From Chlorophyllum brunneum (lineage: Eukaryota; Basidiomycota; Agaricomycetes; Agaricales; Agaricaceae): a stretch of DNA of 64,000 nucleotides. The DNA is taken from positions 558,001-622,000 of the forward strand of contig OY756140.1 of NCBI GenBank assembly GCA_963576785.1, given 5' to 3'. This document shows, in pieces, positions 10,929-22,356 of the stretch. Below the pieces are notes generated by a model. It saw only the letters and a list, made by a program, of their open reading frames with translations, was not told the DNA's origin and made no database searches. The position numbers and the translations under genes are program-made. Each line of letters begins with the position of its first letter. Position 1 is the stretch's first letter.

Positions 10929-13768
10929 ATGTCGGGCGTTAGTAGTGGAGCAGTGCCTACGAACCGTTATGCAATTCTTCTGGCGACTTTTATCGCTTTT
11001 GGTGCGTACCCGGTTCCACTACTCTCAGCAGCTTCTCTGGTGTTTACTGAATGTCCGGTCCTATAGGAGGTGCGTAAGCTAAGGGATTACTTTGTGGCTG
11101 ACATGTGAGTGGACCTATTCAAATTTGTGCAACGACCTTGGAAAACTGACGAGCTGCCTTCTAGTTAAAAGCCAAAATTGTCTATTCATCAGGGTTCCTA
11201 TTTGGATATGACATTGGTGTGATTTCGGTGAGTGATCTACTTCGCTGATTTTGCGCCACGACTAACAGCCTTTGGGATGTGTTTAGGGATGCTTGATTAT
11301 GCCTGATTTTATTCGTCGATTTGGAGAACCGGATGGAAATGGAGGATTCGTCTTGTCAAGCTCAAGGCAGTCAATTATCACGTCGCTTCTATCCGCAGGG
11401 TATGATGAATCGTCCCCTTTGTGGTGCTAATCTTACATGTGCCCATTCAGAACCTTCGTGTAGGTGCTCTACCGGCTTTATTTAAGGTGATAACACTAAA
11501 TGTGGTTCTAGTGGCGCTTTGGGTCAAGCCTTTACCTCTGACCGTTTCGGTCGTCGTGGTTCTATCCTTATTTGGTCTGCTATCTTCACTATCGGAGTGG
11601 CAATCCAGACCGGAACCACGTTCTCAGTCCCACAAATTACGATTGGAAGGTTCATTGCTGGACTTGGTGTCGGAGCTTTGTCAGGTAGAGTGACATGTCC
11701 TCATTTCGTGCAGCCAGAGTTGACCCAAAGATTTGGAAATCCTAACTAGCAATTGTACCATTGTATAATGGAGAGACCGCGCCAAAGGCGCTCAGAGGAA
11801 CATTACTTGTGTTGTATCAACTGCAAATCATCGTTGGGTGAGAATTTTCTAAGGCCTGGGGTGCTACAAATTTACTGATCGCGTGGTTCTGTTGATTAGA
11901 ATATTCTTGAGTTATGTATTTGATCTCGCCTCTCACCACTTGAACAATGCTGCGTCATGGCGCATCCCGGTCGGTCTTCAGCTTGTTTGGGGTGCAATCC
12001 TACTCTCTGGAATCTTCTTTTTGCCTGAATCACCGTACGCTCGCTTCTCTTCTTGTTCGGGGAGTTGTCGTTTATACTTAGTCTTACAGACGTCATCTAC
12101 TCGGAACCGATAGGCGTGACGAAGCTAGAAAGGTTATTGGGTTGTTGAATGGTGTACCCATAGATGACCCGCTCGTGGATGATGTTGTCGAGGAGCTGGA
12201 TTTCGCCATCAAGGCAGAAAACGAGGGCGGAAAAGCGACCTGGCTGGAGTGTTTCTCCACAAGGAACAACTTGTGGAAACGAACTGGAAATGGAATGATG
12301 TTGCAGTTTATTCAACAGTTAAATGGCCAGAATTTCTACTGTAAGTCCACCGATCCATATTTAGGTCTCAAGAGGGGGGTTGACCGACGTTGGCACAGAT
12401 TACTATGGTGATACGTTCTTTAAGAGTGCAGGAACTACGTAAGTTGTGGACAGCTTATGTTTCTCCCTGGGGTGTTGCTCACTATTTTTGCTTGCCTCTT
12501 TCCTCTGCCGAAAGGCTATCGCCGTATGTAATTCAAGTCATTCTTGGCGCAGTTTCTGTGGTTGGTACTATCCCTGCCCTGGTATGACTTTTATCCGTTA
12601 TGTTATCGATCATCGTAAGATGACACGCTCTACTAGTATCTAATTGAATCCTGGGGACGGCGAAGGGTAAGCATTTGATTGCAATTTCGGCACTGCGGTC
12701 GCTGCGGCATTGACTAATCACGATTTCCTGTTGGTAGTCCTTGCTGACGGGTGCACTACTTGAAGCAGCATGTTCCCTTATTGTGGGTTTCATTTTTTCC
12801 AGCAAAGTGGTTTTACTAACCGGATGGCGTGGTCCAGGCCGGACTTGTTGGCCATTTCACCTTGGCACCTGTTGGAACACCTGCAGAACTTCTTACGCAC
12901 CGTAATAAACAAGGCGGTCAGTTACAGGGACATATCTCCTTTGACCCGGTAGAGAAACTGACACATGATTTATTAGGCGATACCCTTATCGCCTTCGCTG
13001 TCTTGCATGTCTTTTCGTTCTCCATTTTCTGGGGACCAACACCGTACGTCGCGTCGTCACATCTCCCTATCTCCGCGATTTCTGAAGATCGTGCTGTTTA
13101 ACTAGATGGGTTTACCTTGGCGAGTCCTTCCCTCTCCGTGTTCGCCCTAAAAGCATTGCTTTGGGTAGTGCCACCAACTGGTAAGTTTCATTCAAGTAAA
13201 TTTCAATGCCATCCGATTACCAATAACGCTCCTTTTCTCCCTTAGGATCTGGAATTTCCTCCTTTCCTTCTTCGCTCCAAGGATTGCAGCTAAGTGTGTG
13301 AAGCTTCTCTACCCGGCACCTGATGCGCCGGTGATGCAACGGCCTTGATGTAGCGATGTAACAACCATGCATCATACGTTGCCACCGTCGCAATCGTCGG
13401 AGTACTGACATGATGTGATTCTAACGATATAACTCTAGAATCGGGCCTCTCATCTTAATGATTTTCTTCGGCATGCTTATATTCGGATATGTCTACGTCT
13501 ATCTATTTGTTCCTGAGACAAGAGGTCTTAGCCTGGAAGAGGTTGGCTTTCCATCACATATTCATTGGATGATCCCTTTTGTACTGATGATCGTTCACAC
13601 TTTGATTAGGTCGATGAAATGTATCGTTCGGGAGTCCGGCCCTGGAACTCCGATGGATGGAGGCCGCATCTTAGTGAGCATCTGCATAAAACCGCCGATG
13701 TTGAAGCCCGGGATCTGGACGAGAAGGGGTCTGAGGATAAACAGCACGGCACCCAGAGTTCGGCCTGA
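10929..13768 (+). CDS. MFS sugar (hexose-type) transporter
   Basis: A sugar-porter-family member of the major facilitator superfamily. It should be a 12-helix plasma-membrane proton symporter or facilitator; the substrate cannot be told from sequence. Signatures: FLFGYDIGVISG in TM1, DRFGRRGSILIW between TM2 and TM3, GRFIAGLGVGALS in TM4, the PLYNGETAPKALRG loop, LPESPR after TM6, QFIQQLNGQNFYYYYG in TM7, ESWGRRR between TM8 and TM9, and VPETRGLSLEEVDEMY after TM12. The gene has many short exons. The N-terminal region reads through 10929-11001 into an exon starting at 11193, with a possible 3-nt exon (11067-11069) that restores the family Gly-Gly. The tail after TM12 is hydrophilic (DLDEKGSEDKQHG). 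Its 3' end is 87 bp from the convergent DUF5695-like gene, and it sits beside a GH51 arabinofuranosidase and an esterase, which fits uptake of plant-derived sugars. Confidence 0.9.
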
Positions 13769-13855
13769 ATTACACTCAGGCATGTTAATGACAACCGAAT
13801 TTTGTACGAGTACTTTACATGTTATCATGACTCGACACGTATGCACAGAAGTATT

Positions 13856-16842
13856 CTAGGCAGGAACAAGTGTAACATGGCCTTGGCCAGACGAAATTGG
13901 AATGACAAATGCTCCAGCATCAGTGGAAAGCGTGGTGGATGGCTTCAAACCACCAAACCCAGACACGTTGGCTTTCTGTTGTACCACAAGACGGCCCTTC
14001 GGAGCTGCCGCTGCAGAACTGGCACCGTCAGGGACGGCGGTAATAGTCACATCAACTTGGCGTGTACTGGGGTTGAATGCCACTACGGAGAACGCGCCAG
14101 CGTCCAAGGTTAGTAGGGTCCCGAGCGGGGCGATGTAAACCCGACGCCGAACGGAATCCTTCACCTGCACTTGGATAGTAGATGAGGTCGATACAACGTT
14201 TCCTCCAAAGGCCTGCCAGCCGAAATCAGGATGGTTAATGATGAACGTTCCCATACCCATCGCATGGCCCGAGAAGTTAGGGCCGTAGTCTCCAGAGTAG
14301 CCATCCCACTTGAGTGTGTCGGGGAAGGAGTGGAAGGATGCTGCGGCGAAGCCACCTTCGTCAATGTTGGACAGCGGTCCGCTTATCCCGCCAAAACCGA
14401 CGCGGAGAAGGAATATATCTGATGGAGAAGATTCGAATTCGGTGATGAGGGGGAGAGCATTGAGGCCACTTCCATAATGGTGTATCTGTCTTTCGATGCG
14501 CTGGAGTTTGCCACCGTAGATGTTATCCCTGTAACGTCCCCAGGTGTTAGAGGCTATGAATACCCGCGCTGATTGAACATATGACGAACCAGTATCGTCT
14601 GGCGTTCCCATTGTAACCCCAGTGGGGAATGAGGGGCTGATAGGCAATAATAGAATTTAAGGCATTCGTGGCTGTTGCGGAATTATTGAAATGTTTACTC
14701 CAAGCATAGACACCCTCTTGGCCGGTAGAGTCCCATGCCATCTCTGATCCGTACCTGGAAGCACCTCGAGTCAGCAGATCTATGCGATTACGATGGCATC
14801 CTGACTCACGGGAAACGCTCTCCTGCCCATGTCGTTGCTCGGCTTCTCATCCTGCCTTCTATGAACGTTGCATTTCCCGTCAAACCTTCTCTCTTGAGGT
14901 CATCCAGCAACAACGTCAGCACAGTTTCACCCATCAATCCAAAATTAGTGGATCCGACTCTTCCACCAGTCATAGCGGAAACAGTGAGGACAGCTTGATT
15001 AATGTACCAATGCCAGTCATGCGTGTGGACAAGGGAAGGATAATTTCGAGCCACACGATACATGGCCCAGTATGCCGCAGCGACGTGAACATAATCATAC
15101 CCACGATCGGTGGCAAATGACGCAGCTTGGTTCCAGGACCACCAGTTACCCCAGAAGATGCTACTTGGGTAAGGATAGTTGGGCAACAAGCTGGGCTGAT
15201 AGAAGTAGACGGACTATGTTGAACGCGGTTATTCCAGAGCGAAGCATCAGACTGAAAGAGAAGTTACCTTCTTAACCGTCCCTGTCGTGACATAGGATAC
15301 AATTAGATAGATAATCGTTCAATTTCGAACCGCGCACATACCATCAGAGTTCTGGATAGAACCCCAGAGGACCTTATTAACGAATTCCTCCAATTTTTCA
15401 ACTTCAGCTACATTAGGCTGGACATATTGTTTCATCGTCGCCGCCAACCAGGACCCTGCCCCTGCTTCGTCACTCAAGCCCGGTATCCAGGCACGTGGAT
15501 CGTCCTTCACAACAGCATTGACCTCCCGGTCATAACTGATGACAGAAGGAGAGCGTTTGAAAGGATCAGATGCGTCGTTGAACCATTGGGAAGTGGTAAG
15601 GAAGTTACCGAGATCTGCAACTGCCTGTGTCGCGTCATGAGTGACGTGGTAATGGACCGTCTGTAGAGTCCCGTCGCTGTAGGTGATGGAGAGGCGGATA
15701 CGGCCCCACGTGCGAGGGGTAATGTTAAATCCTACCCAGCCAGAAGTTTTTGCATCCGAATTGCTAGTCCAGGTCAAGGCGCCAGAAGGTGTGACGCTCA
15801 TGGACTGCACAGATGCAGCCGAATTGTGAAGGAAGAGCTTGCCAACTTGGTCCATGGGAATAATGTATCCTGGAAGACCTACTGCAACAGGACGATTGGC
15901 ACTCTGCACAGTGGTCTCAATATTTCGAATGGACGACGCCATACGGAATTCAATTCCATAGGTGCGCGTCTGGCCGGGCTGGAGAGTGAATGATGTCGGG
16001 GCGTTCCAGGGAGTGACATGCGACCACTCGTTCTGTGCCCATGCGAGGGTATGAAATTGCCACTCATACAACCCCTCGAATGTCTGGGATTGATAAAACG
16101 GCGAACCGGAAGTTGATTCGGGAAGGAACCTCCAACCCTCCAACGGAGACTTTCCAACAGGAAGAACGACCAAAGGCGGAAGTGTTCCCAATAGAGGAGT
16201 CACTTGTACAAATCCAGCATCTTGACCGATATATGGATCGAAAAGGCTACACTTTTCGTTCGTCTCCGTAGCAGTGCGGTCGGTGAAAATCTAAACCAAT
16301 TATATGTTGAAAATGGAACTGTCGGCAGAATATACACTCACGTTGTTGAACTCCAAGGGAGCACCAAGCGAACCAATCTCGACCGCGGTAGTTTGGGGGT
16401 TCTTCACGTCAAAAAGGAGCTGAAGTTGGCCATTGTTGTTTACCCAGCGGCGCGTGATATCAAGAAGAGAGTTGGATGGAAGAGTGGGTGCAAGATTAGC
16501 CGCCGCGAGGGTGCCCCCAGAAACGGATAATGGTGTCAGTTTTTGACGGTTGGTCGAAGTGTCGCCTGAGGCCCAAGCCGTGCTCCCGACTCGGCGAGCC
16601 CTGAATGTGATGTCTCCCAAATGGTAACGGCCGTTGGCTTCACGCTCAGACATCACGTCCCCAGGGATAAAATCAAAGCTTGAACCGGACGGCTTCAAGG
16701 AATAGAGTGTTTGTGAGTCCTTGACCAACTGAACTGAGAGCGCTGACGTTGTGAAAGACGTGAAACCATCGCTGAGACCGAGCTGGGCATCAGTGAGCCC
16801 AAAGAGAAACGGGATTAAACAAAAAGCTTTCAAGAACCGCAT
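13856..16842 (-). CDS. Large secreted protein, DUF5695-like (probable glycan-active enzyme)
   Basis: Six exons (16842-16342, 16290-15342, 15281-15268, 15213-14810, 14754-14590, 14528-13856) sum to 2,706 nt, giving 901 residues. The start MRFLKAFCLIPFLFGLTDA is a clean signal peptide, so the protein is secreted. The mature N-terminus (QLGLSDGFTSFTTSALSVQL) and the segment APLEFNNIFTDRTATETNE resemble, from memory, fungal and bacterial DUF5695 proteins. The middle is rich in Trp and aromatic residues (SSIFWGNWWSWNQAA, YWAMYRVARNYPSLVHTHDW), as in an (alpha/alpha)-barrel glycan-active enzyme, and the C-terminus looks like a beta-sandwich. No activity can be assigned. Exon 3 is a 14-nt microexon. 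A TTTAAA-type element lies about 40-50 bp upstream of the ATG. It is divergent from GH51, which suggests joint use in polysaccharide breakdown. Family name is moderately sure; the gene itself is certain. Confidence 0.8.
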
Positions 16843-17401
16843 CGCTGCTGAAGCTCAGTGGGTTGATCCTGGCTCCTGGGATTTTAAAGCCTAGGTCAAC
16901 TTCGAATTGGAACTCCAGTACATCCACCACGTCAAGGCCTGCTGACACTTCTTCGCTTGCTCCGTTCCTTCACGCGAGCCTCATGACAAGTAAGCATGTG
17001 GCTACATACGCAGTGGAAACCATCGTGGAGGCGCTGAGCAACTATTAGGAGTGTGGGTAGTTGAGTTCGGCTCTTTCCGAACAAGTTCAGCCAGCAAAAC
17101 ACTACTCCACGTCCGGGATAGTACACCCTGTTCTTGTTCCTTCGCCAGTAGCCTTTCCGTTTCGGAAGAATTATTCGGGGAATACTATGATCTTCTTGCT
17201 GGCGGGAGCTCTGATCACTCGGAAGAAAACCGCGGTTCATGTAGCTTGTGTGCAAGTTGCTTCCTTTGATGGCGGTCCGTTTCTGCATCCACTATCCCAC
17301 CGCAAGAATTTGTACCGGCCCGTCGGTAACGCTCTAGAGCGTCGAACGACATCGTGATTCCGAGGTTATATTCCTGGTCTCTCCTAGGCCGCCCCGCCGT
17401 C
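16843..17401. promoter_or_regulatory. Shared divergent promoter of two secreted-protein genes
   Basis: 559 bp between the start codons of the DUF5695-like gene (-) and the GH51 gene (+). On the minus strand, GCTTTAAAAT at 16890-16881 lies 39-48 bp before the DUF5695-like ATG and is a plausible TATA element. No coding exon is supported. Joint regulation is inferred from the layout only. Confidence 0.5.
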
Positions 17402-20400
17402 ATGTCCAGAGCAAACCGCTTGACCTTGTTCCTGGCTTCTGTGTCTCTGGCAGCACAGGCGGTCATTGTTCCTCCAAACTCACTAGAGCTTAGAATAACA
17501 ACCAACGTTAGCCATGAGGTTCCATCGACACTATATGGATATATGTGGGAGGCACGTCGTCTCATAGTAAAGCTCCGAGGGCCTGAGGCTAATGTGTCGG
17601 ACAGGAACTCAATCAAAGGTGAGGCACGCGGTAGATAACATATAATTATGTCTCAGATAATTCAGTGGCGATGGAGGACTTTATGGTGTGAATTGACCTC
17701 GCTTAGCTCCGGAGAAATCCTTAACATTCTTGTAGGAGAACTTCTTCGCAACAGGGCATTCCAGGCCGTCATACCCGGAACACAGCAAGGGTACAACTAA
17801 TCCTTCTATTAGCTTCAAGCTGACATTGAACATCCAGATTGATACCATGGCAAGCATTCAATGGGGTAGGACTCTCAGTCACTTCCAAGATCTCGGGTGT
17901 CTCCAAGGCTCTACCTAACAGCCTCGAGGTCAAGATTCCGAAAATAGTTTCGGGCCCCATTGGTTTCGAGAATACTGGATTTTGGGGTAAGCAAGGAGTG
18001 TAGTTATCGTCGTCACCTTCCAGCTTAAAAATCGCAGGCATAAAGGTTCAGGGAGGGTGGTCGTACAAAGGCTTCTTTTGGGCTAGATCCGACACGTTTT
18101 CCAGCACTCTGACCGTATCACTAAAGTCTACTCGTGGGGACGTCTTTGCTTCTGCTCCGGTTACTGGCATAACAAAGGAATGGAAGAAGTTTACATTCAC
18201 CCTCAAACCCAAAATATCTGCCCTCGACCACGAGAATGTTTTCAGCATTACGATGGACGGACGCACGGCAGCAGGCCAAATATTGTATTTCGCTATGTTC
18301 TCCCTGTTTCCTCCTACCTTTAGAGGCCGCGAAAATGGAATGAGGATCGATCTTGCGGATACCCTGGCAGCGACGCAGCCATCCATCTGGCGTTTCCCCG
18401 GAGGCAGTAACCTTGAGGTATGTAGGTCTCTGCATGGCTTAGTTTGGGGTCTCTTTGTGTGCTAACGTACAATAGGGTCATAGTTTTGAGCACCGTTGGA
18501 AATGGAATGAAACAATTGGGCCGTGGGTACCGCTTATTTCCCCTGCTTTGTTATCTTACAATCGATACTCCAGCCTAGAGCATAGACCTGGGCGTGTCGG
18601 CGACTGGAGTGAGTGCTGTATCTAAATCTGTTTCCACCATATTCATCGCCAACTCTAGCTTATTCTAATACAAACGGTCTTGTAAGTATCCCCGTCACAG
18701 TTTCATTTTAACGGTCTGAAATGTACAATTCAGGGTCTGATGGAATATTTGGACTGGGCCGAAGATATAAACGCCGTAAGGTTTTTTCATACCCCTCGGG
18801 CTATCAACTAATATGACTTGGCGTAGGAGCCTATTTTGGGTGACTCAAACGCGTGTTCTACAAGGGTCGGGTGCTAACAATATGCTCTCAGGCGTCTGGG
18901 ATGGGATTGCCATCGCAAATTTCTCCGACCTGTCTACGTGGCCAATCGTCCCCGAGGACAAGTTACAACCTTATATTGAGGATGTCCTGAATGAAATCGA
19001 GTTCATTGTCGGTGACGCAGAAACCACAAAGTGGGGAAAGCTAAGAGCCAGTTTTGGACGCGAAGAACCGTACCAACTACGGTTCATTGAAATGTAAGTC
19101 CAGAGCCCACCCTTTCTCCCCACTCGCAAGCGGTAATCGGATACTTCTTTCATCAGTGGAAATGAAGACCAGGTGAGAGCAGTTCCAACTATTGACCCCC
19201 AGTAACAATTAACCGTTCCGTTTCAGTTTCAGCCTGCATCGTAAGGCAAATTGCTTTTCCTTCGGGACTTTTCTAAGCACCATTCATCAGATATGCAGGT
19301 TACCGCTGGAAGGCTTTCGTATCGGAACTCGGCAAAAAGTATCCTCAAATGGAGTTTATTGCCACAACCCTCCCATCTACTACACTTGATCCCCCTTATA
19401 AGAGAAGTAATATTACTCCTTTCTTACACCTTAGTGTGACTCGCACAGTGGCTGATTGGATATCGACATTCAGTCGATTTCCACATGTACAATTCACCAT
19501 CTTGGTTCACGACAAACGCATTCATGTTTGACGATTATCCCCGAAATGGAACCAAATGGTTTATTGGTAAGAGACTACTGCACCTTTTCTCGATCCACTC
19601 GACTTAACTCCATCTCATAAAGGCGAATACGCAGGTGAGTCAGAAACAATCAACCCGGCTAGCCAGAAAATAATTTCTGTGGCAAGTGACCTCTGTCAAT
19701 GATCATAGTGCTCTCGGTGATCTTGCAAGCGGTCGCTTGTTATATCCTACTCTCCAAGGGGCGGTTGCAGAAGCTGCTTTCTTGACTGGGACAGAGCGCA
19801 ACTCTGACGTGGTCTTCGCGGTTGCCTGTGCGTCTAGAAATGGCCTGGTTTTCTGATTTCCTTCTGACTTGCGCTGTATGTCGACCCTGATGTATGTGCA
19901 GATGCACCGAGGTAAGAGTTGAAAGATCCGAGGTGCTCGAGAATGACACATTGGTGCCAACTATGGGTTCCTCGCTATTTTCCAGCTTCCAACACATCAA
20001 AAACTATCAGTGGACGCCAGACATCGTGACCTATGATGCTAGTCGTCTCGTCAAATCGACTTCCTACTATGTACAACAGGTATGCTAAAGCGACCCCTTC
20101 GCCTAAAGCTCGGGATCAGCACGCTGGGACGCTGATTCGCCGACTCCTTTAGATGTTCAGCGTCAACAGGGGTACACACATATTGGCGACGTCGCCTCCC
20201 TCGAATAAAGAGTCTGTACCTCTCTTTTGGGCGGCAAGTTATCAAAATGACACAGATGTGACCTATCTGAAGGTTAGTTCGAAGCAGGACTGGGCCGATA
20301 TCGTCGTAATCCGTTATTATAGATGGTCAACGCAGGGAACACGAGCATCATCGCCAACATTATCTTAGACTTCTCGATCTCCGGCTTCATATCAGCTACT

Positions 20401-20619
20401 ACTCTTTCCACACCATCCCTCAGTCCGATATCTGGTCACTTCAATGTGTCAAACACTCTGGAAGATCCGGAACTTATCACTCCAATGGGTTCGACATTTG
20501 CCATACCCGACCCCGATCGGTTTAACTACACATTCCCGGCAATGAGCTTCACCGTTCTCGCTTTACAGAAGTTCGGCGGAGGGCTTGGCGATAAAATTGG
20601 CACGATTTCTCAGATTTAG
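17402..20619 (+). CDS. GH51 alpha-L-arabinofuranosidase, secreted
   Basis: The product starts MSRANRLTLFLASVSLAAQA, a signal peptide. The GH51 N-terminal signature reads TLYGYMWEELNQSGDGGLYG then ELLRNRAFQ, but only after joining tiny exons: 17402-17551, 17605-17618 (14 nt), 17666-17685 (20 nt), 17736-17790 and 17838-17986, all in phase. Further on are RFPGGSNLEG, the acid/base motif EIGNEDQF and the nucleophile motif FIGEYAV, so both catalytic Glu are present. The C-terminus is a beta-sandwich-like region (SISGFISATTLSTPSLSP). The family removes terminal alpha-L-arabinofuranosyl groups from arabinoxylan, arabinan and arabinogalactan outside the cell, by a retaining mechanism. The first intron appears to use a GC donor (17552). 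A 10-nt exon (ATGCACCGAG, near 19901-19910) is needed to read AYAPSFQHIKNYQW. Next to a sugar transporter and an esterase. Confidence 0.92.
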
Positions 20620-20855
20620 CTTAAGGGCCGATGTGCGGGGGCCTGAAAATCGCCCAAACCCCTTCTGGTTTTTGTATAGGCTGTGGAGTTGACTATAACA
20701 ATGTTCACATGGACTCAAAAAACTTGTTTCCTCACGAGCAGAAGCGAGCCCGGATAATACGCGGAAAGCTGACGAGAACAAATACTCCATTTGCTTATTC
20801 ATCGTCACCAAGCCATTTGGCCGTCTTGGGAAGCCTGAACTGAGCGCCCGAGGAG

Positions 20856-20864
20856 AATAAATAG
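20856..20864 (+). promoter_or_regulatory. TATA-like element upstream of SGNH esterase
   Basis: AATAAATAG lies about 46 bp before the ATG at 20910. The spacing to the start codon is short but possible for a fungal TATA box with a brief leader. This rests on pattern only. Confidence 0.3.
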
Positions 20865-20909
20865 TAAGAAGAGCAGGGATATGAGTTCAGATAGCCTGCG
20901 CTCGCAAAA

Positions 20910-22181
20910 ATGTTCTCCGCCCTCTCTCTTGTACTATTTGCATGGATTTCCCTCGCCACTGCTACCGCCATTCCCAGTGACAGAGATGTTACCTTGGCTG
21001 TCAGTCCTGCCTGTGGGAAATTTGGGGGTACCCCAAAGGACGTGAGGGGGGGCTTACCCGCACTCTCAACATTCTCGACGATCGTGAGCTTTGGTGTGAG
21101 TCTATAATTATCTGTAGGGGAGAGTTTGAAATACGTCGTCGATCAGGACTCCTACACTGATGGTGGGAAGCATGATGGATCGACCCTGAGCTCTCCGATT
21201 CTCAACGAACCTAATCCCTCTGCGGGGGGACGTTATACCAACGGTGCCGTTTGGGCGGAATACCTCGCCAGCGTTGCTGGAGCAACCCTCAAGGATTATG
21301 CTGTATGTATTTCCATGCCGGGCCCTGTATTTTTATGGCTTAAGGTGTTTTGTGTTTTTCAGGTAAAGGATGCTGTCGTTGACGTTGGCCAATGGCCAAG
21401 TCTCAAGAGCACGGGAACCAGTGACCTTCTGACACAAGGTACTCCGGTTGCTACTTGCACTTCCAATCTCTTATTGGCACCGGTTTTAGCCAATACTTTC
21501 CTCGGCCAGGGAGGTCCTAGACCGAGTGCCACATCTACTCTCTACATTCTTTTCTTAGGTATCGAGTGAGTGTGGCTATGACGAATGGATAACGAACTCA
21601 CTGAGCTGTCATTGAAGGGACTACGTTGAATCTTCCGGTGAATAAGGTTAACCTTCAGGAAGGCTATTGGTTTACTCAACCAGAGCGTTGTTTTAACAGA
21701 TGATGGTGGATCCAGCCTGACCAATCAAGCACAGAACATTGCTTTCACAATCCTGAGACTTTCATCTTCCCCAGCCTTTGGGAAGAACTTCCTTGTCATC
21801 GACAACCACGGTCGTGGTACGGAGACCGAAGCCGGAGCAGCGTTCAAGGCAGAGCTTTTCAGAGACTTGGGCTCACTCCAAAACACAGGGTTGAACGTTG
21901 GATTTGTTGATCTGTCGACTGTTTGGAATGGTGTCTTGGGCTCGAATCCGGGATACGAGGCTTTCGGCTACACTAGCACTGATTCATGCTTGGTATCAAC
22001 TTCTACCACGGATGGGAGCTGCGCAGACCCTGACCATGCTTTCTACTGGTTCCCTCAGTGAGTAAACTAGTAAAGCTTGGCGCAGATTTGGGTTCTAATC
22101 GCTCGAATTCACAGTGCTCCCACAACTGTTACTCACAAGATCATCAGCGACTACATTCAGGCTGTCTGGGATAAGTGTTAA
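20910..22181 (+). CDS. Secreted SGNH/GDSL esterase (acetylesterase-like)
   Basis: The start MFSALSLVLFAWISLATATA is a signal peptide. After splicing the intron that begins at the GTGAGT following TTTGGT, block I reads SFGDSYTDGGKHDG, the SGNH-hydrolase nucleophile Ser motif. GGRYTNGAVWAEYLA follows, then LGID... and, near the end, CADPDHAFYWFPHAPTTVTH, which carries the Asp and His of the catalytic set in the form used by fungal carbohydrate esterases of the CE16 type. The protein ends QAVWDKC. Such enzymes remove acetyl groups from xylo- or other oligosaccharides; lipase-type activity is the main alternative. It follows GH51 on the same strand with 290 bp between them, so a part in the same plant-polymer breakdown is likely. 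The middle exons around 21440-21760 were not fully resolved. Confidence 0.8.
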
Positions 22182-22356
22182 GCAAATAGTGTTTTCATAC
22201 CTGTACTAGTACTTTGTAAAATACGCAACGGAATTGTAGGAATTGTTACCAGACACACTGTCACGCGTTACTTTGCGCGACATCTGATCTGATCTTGCCA
22301 CTGGCGCTGGCTGCCTGGTAGTCCTCTGACTACATTCGTGCAATCACACTGCTAGC

